From Flavobacterium beibuense (GTDB lineage Bacteria > Bacteroidota > Bacteroidia > Flavobacteriales > Flavobacteriaceae): DNA of 64,000 bases. The translations under genes and the position numbers were made by a program. Each line of letters opens with the position of its first letter. Position 1 is the stretch's first letter. This document shows positions 25,041 through 34,351 of the stretch, piece by piece. The notes beneath the pieces are model-generated. The model had not been told where the DNA came from and searched no databases. It worked only from the letters and a program-made list of their open reading frames with translations. The stretch covers positions 248,001 to 312,000 of the forward strand of contig NZ_JUIW01000001.1 in assembly GCF_004151245.1 (NCBI RefSeq), in the 5' to 3' direction.

Positions 25041-25701
25041 TTACTTTATTTCTTTCCAGTTTTTTAAAAATTTTATCGGTGTATTCTTTTGTGAGTCCTT
25101 CTAAATCATAAGGATTAAATGTTTCGGTAGTGGCAGTCCATAATAATTCATGAGTTTCTATATCATAAAGACTGGTTTCTACATTATATACTTTCTCAAT
25201 TACATAATAACCTACAAAGTTAGTTTGTGATCCTGGAGTAGGCGTAATATTAATACTGCCAAAATCAAAAAAGCGAAAAAAGTAATCATAGTATCCTTTA
25301 TCTATATCACCTGTTCCGGGTCTTACAATAAATCCTTTTATATATCTTTCGCAATATTCTTTATTTAGTATTGTAACTGTAAAAAGAGTTTTTGCTTTTG
25401 TTGTTTCTAGTATTCTGTCTAATTCAGCTTTAGAAGGCATTTCATCTTTGGTAAAGCTCTTAGTAAACAGATTATGGCTTTTATAAGTTTTAATATCAAA
25501 CTGATTTGCTTTATAGGCCAGTTCATTTTCTATAATGGTTTGTTCGTCATGGTGAGGAGTAAGCACGGCTATAAAAATGCTTTCCAGAGGTTTGTCTTTA
25601 ATTTTTTCCTTGTTTCTCCATGAATTTATAACCCTTGTGTGAGATGTTGAACACGAAATAAAAAGAACGGATAATAGTAATAGTAAGGTATTTTTTTTCA
25701 T
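25021..25701 (-). CDS. Hypothetical lipoprotein, paralogue of the previous gene
   Basis: 226 residues. Signal and lipobox are MKKNTLLLLLSVLFISC. It shares the INSWRNKEKI opening, KSHNLFTKSFTKDEMPSKAEL core, and ETSLYDIETHELLWTATTETFNPYDL ending with the gene at 24264-24923. The intervening loop differs (it lacks the Tyr/Gly-rich part). Tandem duplication is the simplest origin. Function unknown. Confidence 0.78.
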   Translation of the reverse strand: MKKNTLLLLLSVLFISCSTSHTRVINSWRNKEKIKDKPLESIFIAVLTPHHDEQTIIENELAYKANQFDIKTYKSHNLFTKSFTKDEMPSKAELDRILETTKAKTLFTVTILNKEYCERYIKGFIVRPGTGDIDKGYYDYFFRFFDFGSINITPTPGSQTNFVGYYVIEKVYNVETSLYDIETHELLWTATTETFNPYDLEGLTKEYTDKIFKKLERNKVIKKAEL

Positions 25702-25748
25702 TTATTGGTTAAAAGTATTTTGTTAGGGTAAGGCTTTAATATACTTAA

Positions 25749-26618
25749 TTATTGGTAGGTAACATAAGGAATCAATCCGCGAAGTCCCATATCTGTCAGA
25801 GTTTCTCCGGCAGCAGGTTCAAACTTGCCATCTGCATTTACCTCATTCCACTCAAAGCTGTCTTTAATGGAGAATGATAGGTTTATGGTAATATCCTTTG
25901 TTTCGTTTCCTGTTATGCTTAATCCGTTAGCGAACTGGCCTGTTAGTACACAAGATCCCTGAGGGATAGGAGAGGACTCAAATAATGGGTTAGGTACGGT
26001 TACCGCACCTTCAGGAGCCTGTCCGTCTATTATAAAGCCAAGGGTTTCAAATGCCCAGTACCCCTGTAGTTTATTGCTGTTTACCGCTACGGTATTCCCG
26101 TTAATATCAAAAGAGGTTATGTAATTGTTGTAGCCTATAAAACTTGCCATTGTACCGGTTAGTTCGTTACCGTTGCTTAGAAACTTTATGGTTCCGTTTT
26201 GATAGGAAACAGATACCCTTACCCAACTATAATCTCCTGCTGCTACCTGACTTAAGGGTATGGTAAGGAAAACTTCGCCATCCTGTCCTAAAATAGCTTT
26301 GCTAAAGTCGATAGCCTTACTTCCTCCTGCAGTTGTTTCTTCGCCTTTATAAACTATTTCTCCTTCTCCGAGTAAAGTGGTAGCCGAAGGGGCAAGTTCA
26401 ATATAATGTGCACTCATGTAATTTACAAGCGGGGTTTGTGCTGCATTGCCTTCTCCAATTTCCGAAGGTTGCCCGAAGTTATTGAGCCTTACCTGGTTCT
26501 TATCAAACTTAAGTTTTATTACTAGGTTAGGTTCTGCTGTAGTTTGAGAATCGTCAGAGTTGCTGCATGAGAATAAAAATACAACGCTGCTTAAGGTTAA
26601 TGCTATTAGTTTTTTCAT
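25749..26618 (-). CDS. Hypothetical lipoprotein
   Basis: 289 residues with a lipoprotein signal peptide (MKKLIALTLSSVVFLFSC). The mature protein is beta-rich (VIKLKFDKNQVRLNN, YSWVRVSVSYQNGTIKFL, ITINLSFSIKDSFEW) and ends with a FEPAAGETLTDMGLRGLIPYVTYQ-type tail. I do not recognise a family. The upstream S9 peptidase gene is separated from it by a terminator, so it has its own promoter. Confidence 0.75.
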   Translation of the reverse strand: MKKLIALTLSSVVFLFSCSNSDDSQTTAEPNLVIKLKFDKNQVRLNNFGQPSEIGEGNAAQTPLVNYMSAHYIELAPSATTLLGEGEIVYKGEETTAGGSKAIDFSKAILGQDGEVFLTIPLSQVAAGDYSWVRVSVSYQNGTIKFLSNGNELTGTMASFIGYNNYITSFDINGNTVAVNSNKLQGYWAFETLGFIIDGQAPEGAVTVPNPLFESSPIPQGSCVLTGQFANGLSITGNETKDITINLSFSIKDSFEWNEVNADGKFEPAAGETLTDMGLRGLIPYVTYQ

Positions 26619-26669
26619 AGTGGATGGTTGATTAATAATGGCAGTAAAAATAGTATTTTATTTATAATT

Positions 26670-26698
26670 AAAAAGCCGGACTATAAGTCCGGCTTTTT
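26670..26698 (-). terminator. Terminator after the S9 peptidase gene
   Basis: Perfect GCCGGACT / AGTCCGGC stem with an ATA loop flanked by A and T runs. Confidence 0.88.
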
Positions 26699-26714
26699 GT
26701 TATTTGTTTTAATA

Positions 26715-28703
26715 TTATTTTAAATGCTTGGCAAAGAATCCCATCATGCATTTGTATAGTTCGAGCCTGTTTTCTTCATGTCCAAATCCGTGGCCTTCAT
26801 TATATTTTACCATATAAGGAACATCAAATCCTCTTTTTCTCAGGCTTTGTACTACCTGATCGCTTTCATTGATGTTTACCCTTGGGTCATTAGCGCCCTG
26901 TACTACAAACAGAGGTTTGGTAATTTTATCTACATTAAGGGCAGGAGATACTTTTTTCATTATTTCCTGATCTTCTTTAGAGTTCTCGTCATACCATTGT
27001 TCATAAACCTGTCCTAAAAACGGTTTCCAGTAAGGAGGGAACGATTTAAAGAATGTAAACAGGTTGGATACTCCTACATAATCAACACCGCATGTATATA
27101 GATCCGGAGTTTTTACCAGGCTTCCTAAGGTGGCCAAGCCGCCATAGCTTCCTCCATATATAGCAATCTTTTTATCGTCAATCATGTTAAGCGATTTTAC
27201 ATAAGCAACGCCATCTTCAAGGTCGTCTAGCATTTTACGGCCTATCTGTTTATTTCCTGCCTGAGAGAATTCTTTTCCGTATCCGCCCGATCCTCTGTAG
27301 TTAACCTGAAGTGTTGCATATCCTCGACTGGCAAAAAGCTGTGTTTCCGGGTTGAAGCCCCAAGTGTCTCTTGGTCCGTATGGCCCTCCGTGCGGATTAA
27401 CAATAAGGGGTACTTTCTTACCGTCTTTGGCTTCTTTAGGGATAGTTAGGTAACCATGTAATGTCAATCCGTCTCTTGATTTAAATTCAATAGGGCGCAT
27501 CTCTGCCATATCTGCCTCTTTAAGATTTGGCATCAGGTTAAAGATTTCTTTAAAGGTATCTTTCTTAACATCGTAAAAATAGTATGTGCCATAAAGCTTG
27601 TCACTGCCTACATAAAGTAACAGCTTGTCCTCATCATCAGTTACATTGGTAATGCTTACCTCTTTGTCTTTAAATTCTTTTTTGAATCGTTTATCAAGTT
27701 TTTTATAAGTCTCACTTACGGGAATAACTTCCGATTTTTCGCCTGTATAATAATAGCAGTCTACTTCATAACCTCTTTTGCGTGATGTTTCTATCCCATC
27801 AGCATCATAGGTCTTATCTGCAAATAATTTCTTTATGGTTTTGCCTTGGGCAAAATCATAAAGTATAATTTCATTGGTATTGTTTTCAAGATTTGACAGC
27901 ACATAGGCATCATGCGGATTCTCTGTAGCATAATTGAATTCCAGTATGCCAAACAGGTCTTTCCATGTTGTTTCCATAGCTTTTTTAAACGGCTCTTTTT
28001 CACTTAGCCTGTAATACAGGACATAGTTGGTGCCATTTTGCTGTTGGGTATATGCCTTAAGGTTTCCGTCTTTGTCAAAGTCATAACCGCTTATGGGGTT
28101 GGATAGGTCTTTGTTTTCAAAAAGCTTTACATAATCACCGGTATTGATATTTATTTTATAAGGTTCAAAAACTTCAGGATTGTCCTTATTCATCTGAATG
28201 ATCATAAAATCCTTCTGGTCTTTCAGGTTATTTAAAACGCTAACCCTTACGCCATCAAACGGAGTAAGCTCTTTTTGATTTTTACCATCAAGATCCACAG
28301 CAAACAGATGGTAATTTTCATTACCTCCGTTGTCCATTACATAAATAAGTCTGTTGTTGTTAGCCCAACCATAGCCTCTTATAAGGTCTTTGTCTTCTTC
28401 AATAACGCGGGTTACTTTGTCTGTAGCAGTGTTTTTGACATACACATGCCTTTTGCCGTCGTCTTCTTTTTCCATGTATGAAAAATACATACCGTTAGGC
28501 GAGAACTGGAAAGAGCTTTGCATCGGTTTCTTAAAATAATCCTCTACAGAGTATTTATAGCTGCCTTTTTCCTGTGCCGCTAATTTTTCAAGTTCCTGTT
28601 TGGAGGAAGGGAGCGAAGTGTCTCCCGGCAATTCCGTTTTTTCCTGTGCCGTAATACTGCTTAAAACAGTAAATGCAAGAATGGTTAAGATTGATTTTTT
28701 CAT
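26715..28703 (-). CDS. Secreted S9 family serine peptidase (prolyl oligopeptidase-like)
   Basis: 662 residues: signal peptide (MKKSILTILAFTVLSSITAQ), a beta-propeller with WD40-like strands (residues about 50-400), and a C-terminal alpha/beta hydrolase domain. Catalytic serine in IYGGSYGGLATLG (about 513-525). Oxyanion loop PHGGPYGPRDTWGF. Aspartate in VQGANDPRVN and histidine in NEGHGFGHEENR. This is the acylaminoacyl-peptidase / dipeptidyl-peptidase group that trims short peptides in the periplasm. Monocistronic, with its own terminator at 26670-26698. Confidence 0.92.
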   Translation of the reverse strand: MKKSILTILAFTVLSSITAQEKTELPGDTSLPSSKQELEKLAAQEKGSYKYSVEDYFKKPMQSSFQFSPNGMYFSYMEKEDDGKRHVYVKNTATDKVTRVIEEDKDLIRGYGWANNNRLIYVMDNGGNENYHLFAVDLDGKNQKELTPFDGVRVSVLNNLKDQKDFMIIQMNKDNPEVFEPYKININTGDYVKLFENKDLSNPISGYDFDKDGNLKAYTQQQNGTNYVLYYRLSEKEPFKKAMETTWKDLFGILEFNYATENPHDAYVLSNLENNTNEIILYDFAQGKTIKKLFADKTYDADGIETSRKRGYEVDCYYYTGEKSEVIPVSETYKKLDKRFKKEFKDKEVSITNVTDDEDKLLLYVGSDKLYGTYYFYDVKKDTFKEIFNLMPNLKEADMAEMRPIEFKSRDGLTLHGYLTIPKEAKDGKKVPLIVNPHGGPYGPRDTWGFNPETQLFASRGYATLQVNYRGSGGYGKEFSQAGNKQIGRKMLDDLEDGVAYVKSLNMIDDKKIAIYGGSYGGLATLGSLVKTPDLYTCGVDYVGVSNLFTFFKSFPPYWKPFLGQVYEQWYDENSKEDQEIMKKVSPALNVDKITKPLFVVQGANDPRVNINESDQVVQSLRKRGFDVPYMVKYNEGHGFGHEENRLELYKCMMGFFAKHLK

Positions 28704-28811
28704 TTTTTCTTACAGTTTAAATGATTGATTTTTGATTAATGATTCACTATAAATATACTGAATTATAACATTAACTGCTCTTTGAGTTAAATAGTATTCG
28801 TTTAAATGTAA

Positions 28812-28848
28812 AAAAGAGCGGTTGTACTTTATAAAAAGCACACCCGCC
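28812..28848 (-). terminator. Imperfect terminator hairpin after the lipoprotein gene at 28879
   Basis: On the minus strand, an imperfect stem formed by GCGGGTGTGCTTT and AAAGTACAACCGC (two mismatches) precedes a T run. Confidence 0.6.
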
Positions 28849-28878
28849 CAAACTTAAATAACCAAGACAATTAATTTA

Positions 28879-30162
28879 TTAATCGTAATCGGTATATCTT
28901 ACGGCAAATACACAACGGTTATCCTGTCCGTATTTAGAAGTTTCATATTCTGTAAGGTTCCATAAGTAACCTGTGCTGCTGTCATAGTAAAGGTCCTCAG
29001 CTCCGTGTGGCCAACGGTAACGTGTACCGGCTCCGTCACCGCTATAGTGACGCACTAAACGTGCAGTAGAACCTTCGTAACTGCTGTTACCTGTTGTTGT
29101 TAGTATACTTGTACCTGTTTGTCCTCTTCGATATACACCCTGTACTCTGTAAACAGGTCCGTTGTCGCCACTTTCGTTATCCTGAGGCTCAAGCTGCTGT
29201 ACAGTCTGGCTTGTAATTATCTGTCCGTTTGAGTTTAAAGCAAATCCATATATCTTAGGAATTTGGTTGTCAGACTGATCTAGGTATTGTCCTGTCCAAA
29301 GTCTTGCCTCGCCATCATTTCCTGTTCCTAAAGATATACATGAGTAAGGATTAGCATTATCTATGTCATAATATCCTGTTTGCGGAAGTATATAAGCATA
29401 ATCAAATGCTTTTAGTGTTCCGTCGCTCTCACGGCCTATACGGCTCTTTGTACTGTCGCCGGATACTGCGATAAGTTTTCTGATGTCAAATACACGCATA
29501 CCCAGTTTAGTATCTACAACATAAATTTTGTTATTAGAGTAGGCTACACCTCCGGCATGTATGGTAACAGGGCAAAACAGATCTAACTGATTGTATGAGT
29601 TAGAAGACTTGTATAACTGGCTGTTGTTCATGTTAGCCTTGTTTTGTACAAGTAGGATATGACGATACGTAATACTGTTCATATTAGTAATGTCTACTAA
29701 TGCAATTCTAACACCTTTGTGTTGGTTGTTAATACCTGCAATAGTACCGGGGCCTACACCATACCAAGTGGCAAGAAGGAATTTTTTCCCTCCGTAGCTA
29801 AATCCTGTAAGACCCTGTGGTCGCCATTCTTCGGTTTGTTCGTCACCGCTGTTCCATTTAAACCCTGTAACCTGATTGGCTGCCGGAATGTTAAACCCGT
29901 AAACGCTGTTGTAGCCGCTTTTAGTAGCGGTACGGTTAAGGCTAATGTCATCTGGCTCAAGGAAGCCGTAAGACGACAATGAGTTTACAAAGCTGCTCTC
30001 GTCTACATAGCTGATAGGCAGATTGAGAAAAGCCTTAGTTGTAACCTGGGTGTCCTGAGATGTTGCAGCATCATCAGCACTTTGCTCAAGATCGTTTGAG
30101 CACGAACAAATTGCACCAGCCATAAGCAGGGCTGCAAATTGTTTTAAGTAAGTGGTTTTCAT
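28879..30162 (-). CDS. Secreted lipoprotein with probable beta-propeller fold
   Basis: 427 residues from ATG 30162; upstream residues in the open frame would precede a good signal peptide (MKTTYLKQFAALLMAGAICSC, lipobox Cys about 21). The mature part contains repeated YG/W-rich beta motifs: GFSYGGKKFLLATWYG, RIALVDITNMNSITYRHILLV, HAGGVAYSNNKIYVVDTKLGMRVFDI, and RWPHGAEDLYYDSSTGYLWNLTEY. The VDI ... VFDI spacing suggests propeller blades. From memory, similar secreted proteins occur in Streptomyces, which would fit a widespread but uncharacterised family. Substrate unknown. Confidence 0.75.
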   Translation of the reverse strand: MKTTYLKQFAALLMAGAICSCSNDLEQSADDAATSQDTQVTTKAFLNLPISYVDESSFVNSLSSYGFLEPDDISLNRTATKSGYNSVYGFNIPAANQVTGFKWNSGDEQTEEWRPQGLTGFSYGGKKFLLATWYGVGPGTIAGINNQHKGVRIALVDITNMNSITYRHILLVQNKANMNNSQLYKSSNSYNQLDLFCPVTIHAGGVAYSNNKIYVVDTKLGMRVFDIRKLIAVSGDSTKSRIGRESDGTLKAFDYAYILPQTGYYDIDNANPYSCISLGTGNDGEARLWTGQYLDQSDNQIPKIYGFALNSNGQIITSQTVQQLEPQDNESGDNGPVYRVQGVYRRGQTGTSILTTTGNSSYEGSTARLVRHYSGDGAGTRYRWPHGAEDLYYDSSTGYLWNLTEYETSKYGQDNRCVFAVRYTDYD

Positions 30163-30368
30163 TTTTATGGTTTTAATAATTATTCGGCTTGTAATGCAGA
30201 ACAATTCCCCATCATCATTTTCTTTTCATGAAAGTGTTATTGCTTGTAAAAGACTCAAATAAAATAAAAATATACCATCTAATGTTTACGGCTCTATTAT
30301 TAAAATATTAATAATAAAACGTTTATTTAATTAATAAATAGTGAATATTTATAACGTTAGTTTTTTCG

Positions 30369-31682
30369 CTATGATAGTTTCTTTTTATGCCTGCGGGAGT
30401 AAAACCGTGCGCCTGCTGCAAGCAGGATATAGAGTACAACTATTGCTGCCATTTGCTGCCACTGATTTTTAAGTTCGTAGTATAAAATGAGCAGCCCGCC
30501 CAGGGTTAATCCTCCAATAGCCAGGAGTGTCAAGACAGAGGAAGACTGTGTTTTGTCTTTTATTTTATAATTAGCAATAGCCATTAATAAAGAGACTAGT
30601 AAGAAGGTTACGCTGCCGAATTCCAGTATAAGCTCCAACCCGCCGATAAGAATAAGTACCGAAGCAAAAACGGCCATAAAAAGAGTAGCATTTCGCGGGA
30701 TTTTATTTTTACGTTTGGTTACAATTTCCGGGAAGTAGCCATCGTCGGCAATAGCGGCAAGTTGTCGGGAAGCTCCAAAAACAGTCCCACTTATGGCGCT
30801 GCTGGTTGCTAGTAGTGCACCTGCAATTACAAGGGTGCTGCCCAGTTTTCCCAGTGCCTCACCTGCTCCGGCTGCCAGTGCATATTCCTTATTCTGAATT
30901 ATTTTCTCCGCAGGAATGGCAAATAGCGCCCCTAATGCTATTACCACATATATAAGTATGGCCAAAACAATGGCACTGTATATTGCTCTGGGAATATTTT
31001 TGTCAGGATTTTTCATTTCGTTTACGGCATTGATAACGAGCTGAAATCCTTCAAAGGCAACAAAAGTAACAGAGGCGACTATCAGTATATTGAGAACACT
31101 TGATTTTTCGGCATCAACAGCCATAGTGTCTATAAAGTTAGAGAAGCTTGTTTCGCCATGCTTCATAAGTACAAATGATATTATGGAGAGTAATACCAGT
31201 TTGGTATATACCATTATGTCTTCTATTTTACCCATACCATTTACGCTCCAAAGGTTAATAGCGGTAAAAACTCCTATTATACCAATGGCTATTCCTTTCC
31301 TGATCCATATATCTCCCGAAAAATCGGTACTGCTTATAGCATAGGATGAAAAAGTATAAGCATATAAAGCCAGTGTGCTGATATATCCGAAAATAACAAA
31401 CCATCCAATTACCGAGGCCAAAAAAGGTTTATGGGGATATGTTTTTTTATAGAAGGCATAAGTGGCTCCTTCGTCCTTATAATATAACCCGAGTTTTACA
31501 TACGAGTAGGCAGCCAATGAAGCTATAATACCTCCTATGATAATAGCTACAGGTGTAACATTGCCTATTATTGATACGGATACACCAAGGATAGTAAAGA
31601 TTCCTCCGCCTACCATTCCTCCTAAAGCAATTGCTATTAGTTCTGCCAGACCAAGGTTTTTGGTTTTAGATTGTAATCCCAT
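30369..31682 (-). CDS. APC family amino acid permease
   Basis: 437-residue integral membrane transporter with about twelve hydrophobic helices. The signature GGMVGGGIFTILG lies in helix 1 (about residues 17-29). FEGFQLVINAVNEMKNPDKNIPRAI (about 210-235) is the conserved loop of the amino acid-polyamine-organocation superfamily. The C-terminus is basic (YSRRHKKKL). Likely imports an amino acid by proton or sodium coupling. No linked metabolic gene shows the substrate. Confidence 0.9.
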   Translation of the reverse strand: MGLQSKTKNLGLAELIAIALGGMVGGGIFTILGVSVSIIGNVTPVAIIIGGIIASLAAYSYVKLGLYYKDEGATYAFYKKTYPHKPFLASVIGWFVIFGYISTLALYAYTFSSYAISSTDFSGDIWIRKGIAIGIIGVFTAINLWSVNGMGKIEDIMVYTKLVLLSIISFVLMKHGETSFSNFIDTMAVDAEKSSVLNILIVASVTFVAFEGFQLVINAVNEMKNPDKNIPRAIYSAIVLAILIYVVIALGALFAIPAEKIIQNKEYALAAGAGEALGKLGSTLVIAGALLATSSAISGTVFGASRQLAAIADDGYFPEIVTKRKNKIPRNATLFMAVFASVLILIGGLELILEFGSVTFLLVSLLMAIANYKIKDKTQSSSVLTLLAIGGLTLGGLLILYYELKNQWQQMAAIVVLYILLAAGARFYSRRHKKKLS

Positions 31683-31776
31683 GTAAGGTAAATTTTTGAG
31701 GTAAGTATAACAAAGTTAGGTCTTTGTAAGAGAGATAACATTAATTTTAGCTTAAAGCTTGTATAATGAAAGCATA

Positions 31777-31801
31777 AAAAAACCTGAGTAATGCTCAGGT
31801 T
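31777..31801 (-). terminator. Terminator after the DUF6377 regulator gene
   Basis: AACCTGAG / CTCAGGTT stem, preceded on the plus strand by seven A residues. Confidence 0.8.
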
Positions 31802-33401
31802 ATATGGTTTTGATGGTCATTATCTTATCTTCAAACTCATCTTTGTTGTGTGATTTACTTTTTATACGGGTCTTGTAGGTATACACTGTTGAAACCGAAA
31901 GCTCAAGGAAGTCGGCAATTTGTGTACTGTCCTGTATACCCAGTCTATACAAGGCAAACAAACGCATTTCGGTGTTCAGTAGTTCTCCCTTCTTAATGAT
32001 GGTTTTATGATTATCAGGAAAAAGGGCATTAAAATCCTCTATAAAAGTGGGGAATAACCTTAGGAAAATCTCATCAAAGTGATGAAAAAGGTTTTCCCTT
32101 TCCTTTTTTACATTATAACGCTTAAGGCTGGTAATAACTTCGTCGGTCTTTTTAGATATAATCTTTTGAATCGTACTTTTCTGTAAATGGTCAATTTTAT
32201 TGATAAAGTCTGATGTAGCTTTAATAAAGTAGGCGATATATTCTTCTTTTATAATATTGGCTTCACTAAGGCTTACGTTCATCTCCTTTAGTTTGGTATA
32301 GGATTCTGCCATTGCTTTTCGGGAAGCATTCCTTTCTTTTAGCTGCCTGAAAATAATTACTAGGAATACTATAATGATAGCCGCAAGTACTGCCAGCAAT
32401 ATTACAATATTTTCAAGGGTATCATTCTTATCCTTAATTTTATTGAGCTGTGCTTTTTCTATAATAGGCAGTATGGAAGAAATTTCAATTTTACGGTGTC
32501 TGGCATCATAAAAAGTAGCATCATCCATTGCCAGATTAATGTATTTATTAGCTTTTTCAAGTTCACCTGTCTTGAAAAGCTCATTAGCAAGATTACGTAA
32601 TGCAACAGTTTCCTTTGTGGCATTTTTAATATCTGCTATCGCTGCCAATGTGAGGTAGTAAATACCTTTTTCCTTTAATCCTTGTTCCGAATATATATAC
32701 CCTAAGCTTGAAGTGGCGATGCCATAATACTCAACTGGAAGCTTATAGTTGTTTATCCAATAGCTAAAAGCAAACTCAGCATCTTTACGGTCCTGCTGTT
32801 TCATCCGCTTTAGGCTTACTACAGCCCAGTAATCGTTTGTATTGGTGTCGGCAATCGCTATAGCCTGATTGATATATTCGGTGCCTTTTTGTATATAGTG
32901 CACATTATACCTTTGGTCTCGGGTATAATCGGCAAGGTCATAATAGGCACGGGCTTTTACAGAGAAATATTCATATTGTGTTTTTAGATCAAGTCTTTCT
33001 GTGTTTTTAATGCTTGAAAGGGTGTCTATCGCTTCTTTAAATAGTCCTGATGATAACAAAACAAATCCTTCCTTTATTTTGGTTTTAGCCAAAAGCTCAG
33101 GGTCTTTTAATTTTAGTGCTACATCCTTAGCCTCTTCAATATAGTAGTATGCCGAATCATATTTAAATGATCTGTATTCATTAAACAATGACATATAGGT
33201 GGTATATAAAGCTCTTTCATCTTTGCTAAGGATAAACTTCTCCACATGGGTTTTTAATTCCTTTATAGCCGTATATTTCTTTTTAACGTAGAAATCCTTT
33301 TTTTGAAGTTCAGCATCCAGTTTTTCAAGAATAGGGTCATTGCCCTTTGCAAAAAGGGAAAAAGTTGTCAGCAAAAAAAAGAGGCTTAGAAGCTGTTTCA
33401 T
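31800..33401 (-). CDS. DUF6377-type membrane regulator of the polysaccharide utilisation locus
   Basis: 533 residues: signal peptide ([20 protein letters not shown]), a periplasmic TPR-like helical sensor (residues about 25-325; [17 protein letters not shown]-type turns), one membrane helix ([20 protein letters not shown], about 328-350), a coiled coil, and a cytoplasmic C-terminal winged-helix region ([35 protein letters not shown], about 485-520). This matches the SusR-like/DUF6377 regulators that sit next to Sus operons. Divergent from the PUL, so it probably senses glycan fragments in the periplasm and activates the operon. Confidence 0.85.
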   Translation of the reverse strand: MKQLLSLFFLLTTFSLFAKGNDPILEKLDAELQKKDFYVKKKYTAIKELKTHVEKFILSKDERALYTTYMSLFNEYRSFKYDSAYYYIEEAKDVALKLKDPELLAKTKIKEGFVLLSSGLFKEAIDTLSSIKNTERLDLKTQYEYFSVKARAYYDLADYTRDQRYNVHYIQKGTEYINQAIAIADTNTNDYWAVVSLKRMKQQDRKDAEFAFSYWINNYKLPVEYYGIATSSLGYIYSEQGLKEKGIYYLTLAAIADIKNATKETVALRNLANELFKTGELEKANKYINLAMDDATFYDARHRKIEISSILPIIEKAQLNKIKDKNDTLENIVILLAVLAAIIIVFLVIIFRQLKERNASRKAMAESYTKLKEMNVSLSEANIIKEEYIAYFIKATSDFINKIDHLQKSTIQKIISKKTDEVITSLKRYNVKKERENLFHHFDEIFLRLFPTFIEDFNALFPDNHKTIIKKGELLNTEMRLFALYRLGIQDSTQIADFLELSVSTVYTYKTRIKSKSHNKDEFEDKIMTIKTI

Positions 33402-33825
33402 TCTGTGAAGTTTTATAGCCTTAAAATGTTGTTATACTACCACATCATTAGCTCACGGCTTTAATATCAAGATAAAAAATAAAGATTTTTTTAACAGATT
33501 ATTATTGAAAGCCAAAAATACGGTAAAAATTTTCAAGTCAATAAAAAAAATATAATATAAATAAAGTATTGAAAATAAATAATATATATTTTTTGTATAT
33601 CGTTATTTAATTAGCTTTTTATAAGTATAAATTAATCTAAACATCTACTTGATTTTTTATTGATTGATAAAAATATAATCAATTGAATAATAATAATTTA
33701 TTTTGAAAAATACCTTTCAATTATCTTGATTTTTAATGAATGTTTTTTTTAAGATTTTTTTAAGAGGTAGTTTCGTATTACTCTTTATTGCATGAGTAAC
33801 GATTACCTAACAAAAACAACAATTT
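33402..33825. other. Divergent AT-rich regulatory region of the polysaccharide utilisation locus
   Basis: 424 bases without a gene between the regulator and the PUL operon, among the most AT-rich DNA in the window. A TAGTTTCG box at 33768-33775 (TAnnTTTG variant) is the best candidate for the operon promoter. An inverted repeat ATTGATT ... AATCAAT (33659-33665, 33777-free, second arm 33677-33683) could bind a regulator. No other conserved structure is seen. Confidence 0.45.
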
Positions 33826-34344
33826 ATGAGAAGTAAAATTATTTATGGGTTAGCTATCATGGGGTTACTGGCCGTAGGCTGTAACGATCCGGATGATGGC
33901 AGTTATGTAAATCCTATTACCATTTATGAAAAGGTAGATGGCGAATGGGGATTAATGAATTTAAAGATGGTTGATGAATATGCTAAGGCAAATGCCATAG
34001 AACCATCAGAACAAAACCTTAGTGCATTATTTAACTACGAAGACTTTAAGCTACGTCTTAATGTAGACGAAAATATGCAGCCAACAACTTATGAGGTATT
34101 GGGTGATGTTCCTCCATTGTTTTCTCCTAACGGTTACTGGAAGCTTAGCTCTCCTTTCCAACAGCCAAATGGTGAAGCTATAAAAATATATTTATATAGT
34201 GATGCCCAAAAAACTACGCTTACAGATGAGCTTAAATTAATATCTGTACCGGGCAGTAATGAGCAAATGGAAATTCAGCTGGTAAGGACATCAGGAGGTA
34301 CTCCTTTTGTTTCCTATTCATTTAAGTTAAATGCAGTTAATTAA
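33826..34344 (+). CDS. Small PUL lipoprotein (DUF5004-like)
   Basis: 172 residues with a lipoprotein signal (MRSKIIYGLAIMGLLAVGC, lipobox Cys about residue 19). The mature part starts NDPDDGSYVNPITIYEKVDGEWGLMNLKMVD, a framework seen in DUF5004 surface lipoproteins of Bacteroidota. Beta-rich end (EIQLVRTSGGTPFVSYSFKLN). First gene of the PUL operon, 7 bases before the next gene. Placement upstream of SusC is unusual; SusE/F-type binding proteins usually follow SusD. A role in binding or holding the glycan is inferred. Confidence 0.75.
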   Translation: MRSKIIYGLAIMGLLAVGCNDPDDGSYVNPITIYEKVDGEWGLMNLKMVDEYAKANAIEPSEQNLSALFNYEDFKLRLNVDENMQPTTYEVLGDVPPLFSPNGYWKLSSPFQQPNGEAIKIYLYSDAQKTTLTDELKLISVPGSNEQMEIQLVRTSGGTPFVSYSFKLNAVN

Positions 34345-34351
34345 GACTAAC

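Noticed and set aside
31800..33401. Hybrid two-component sensor for the PUL
   Set aside because: No histidine kinase or receiver domain; the TPR, membrane helix and C-terminal HTH fit a DUF6377 regulator.
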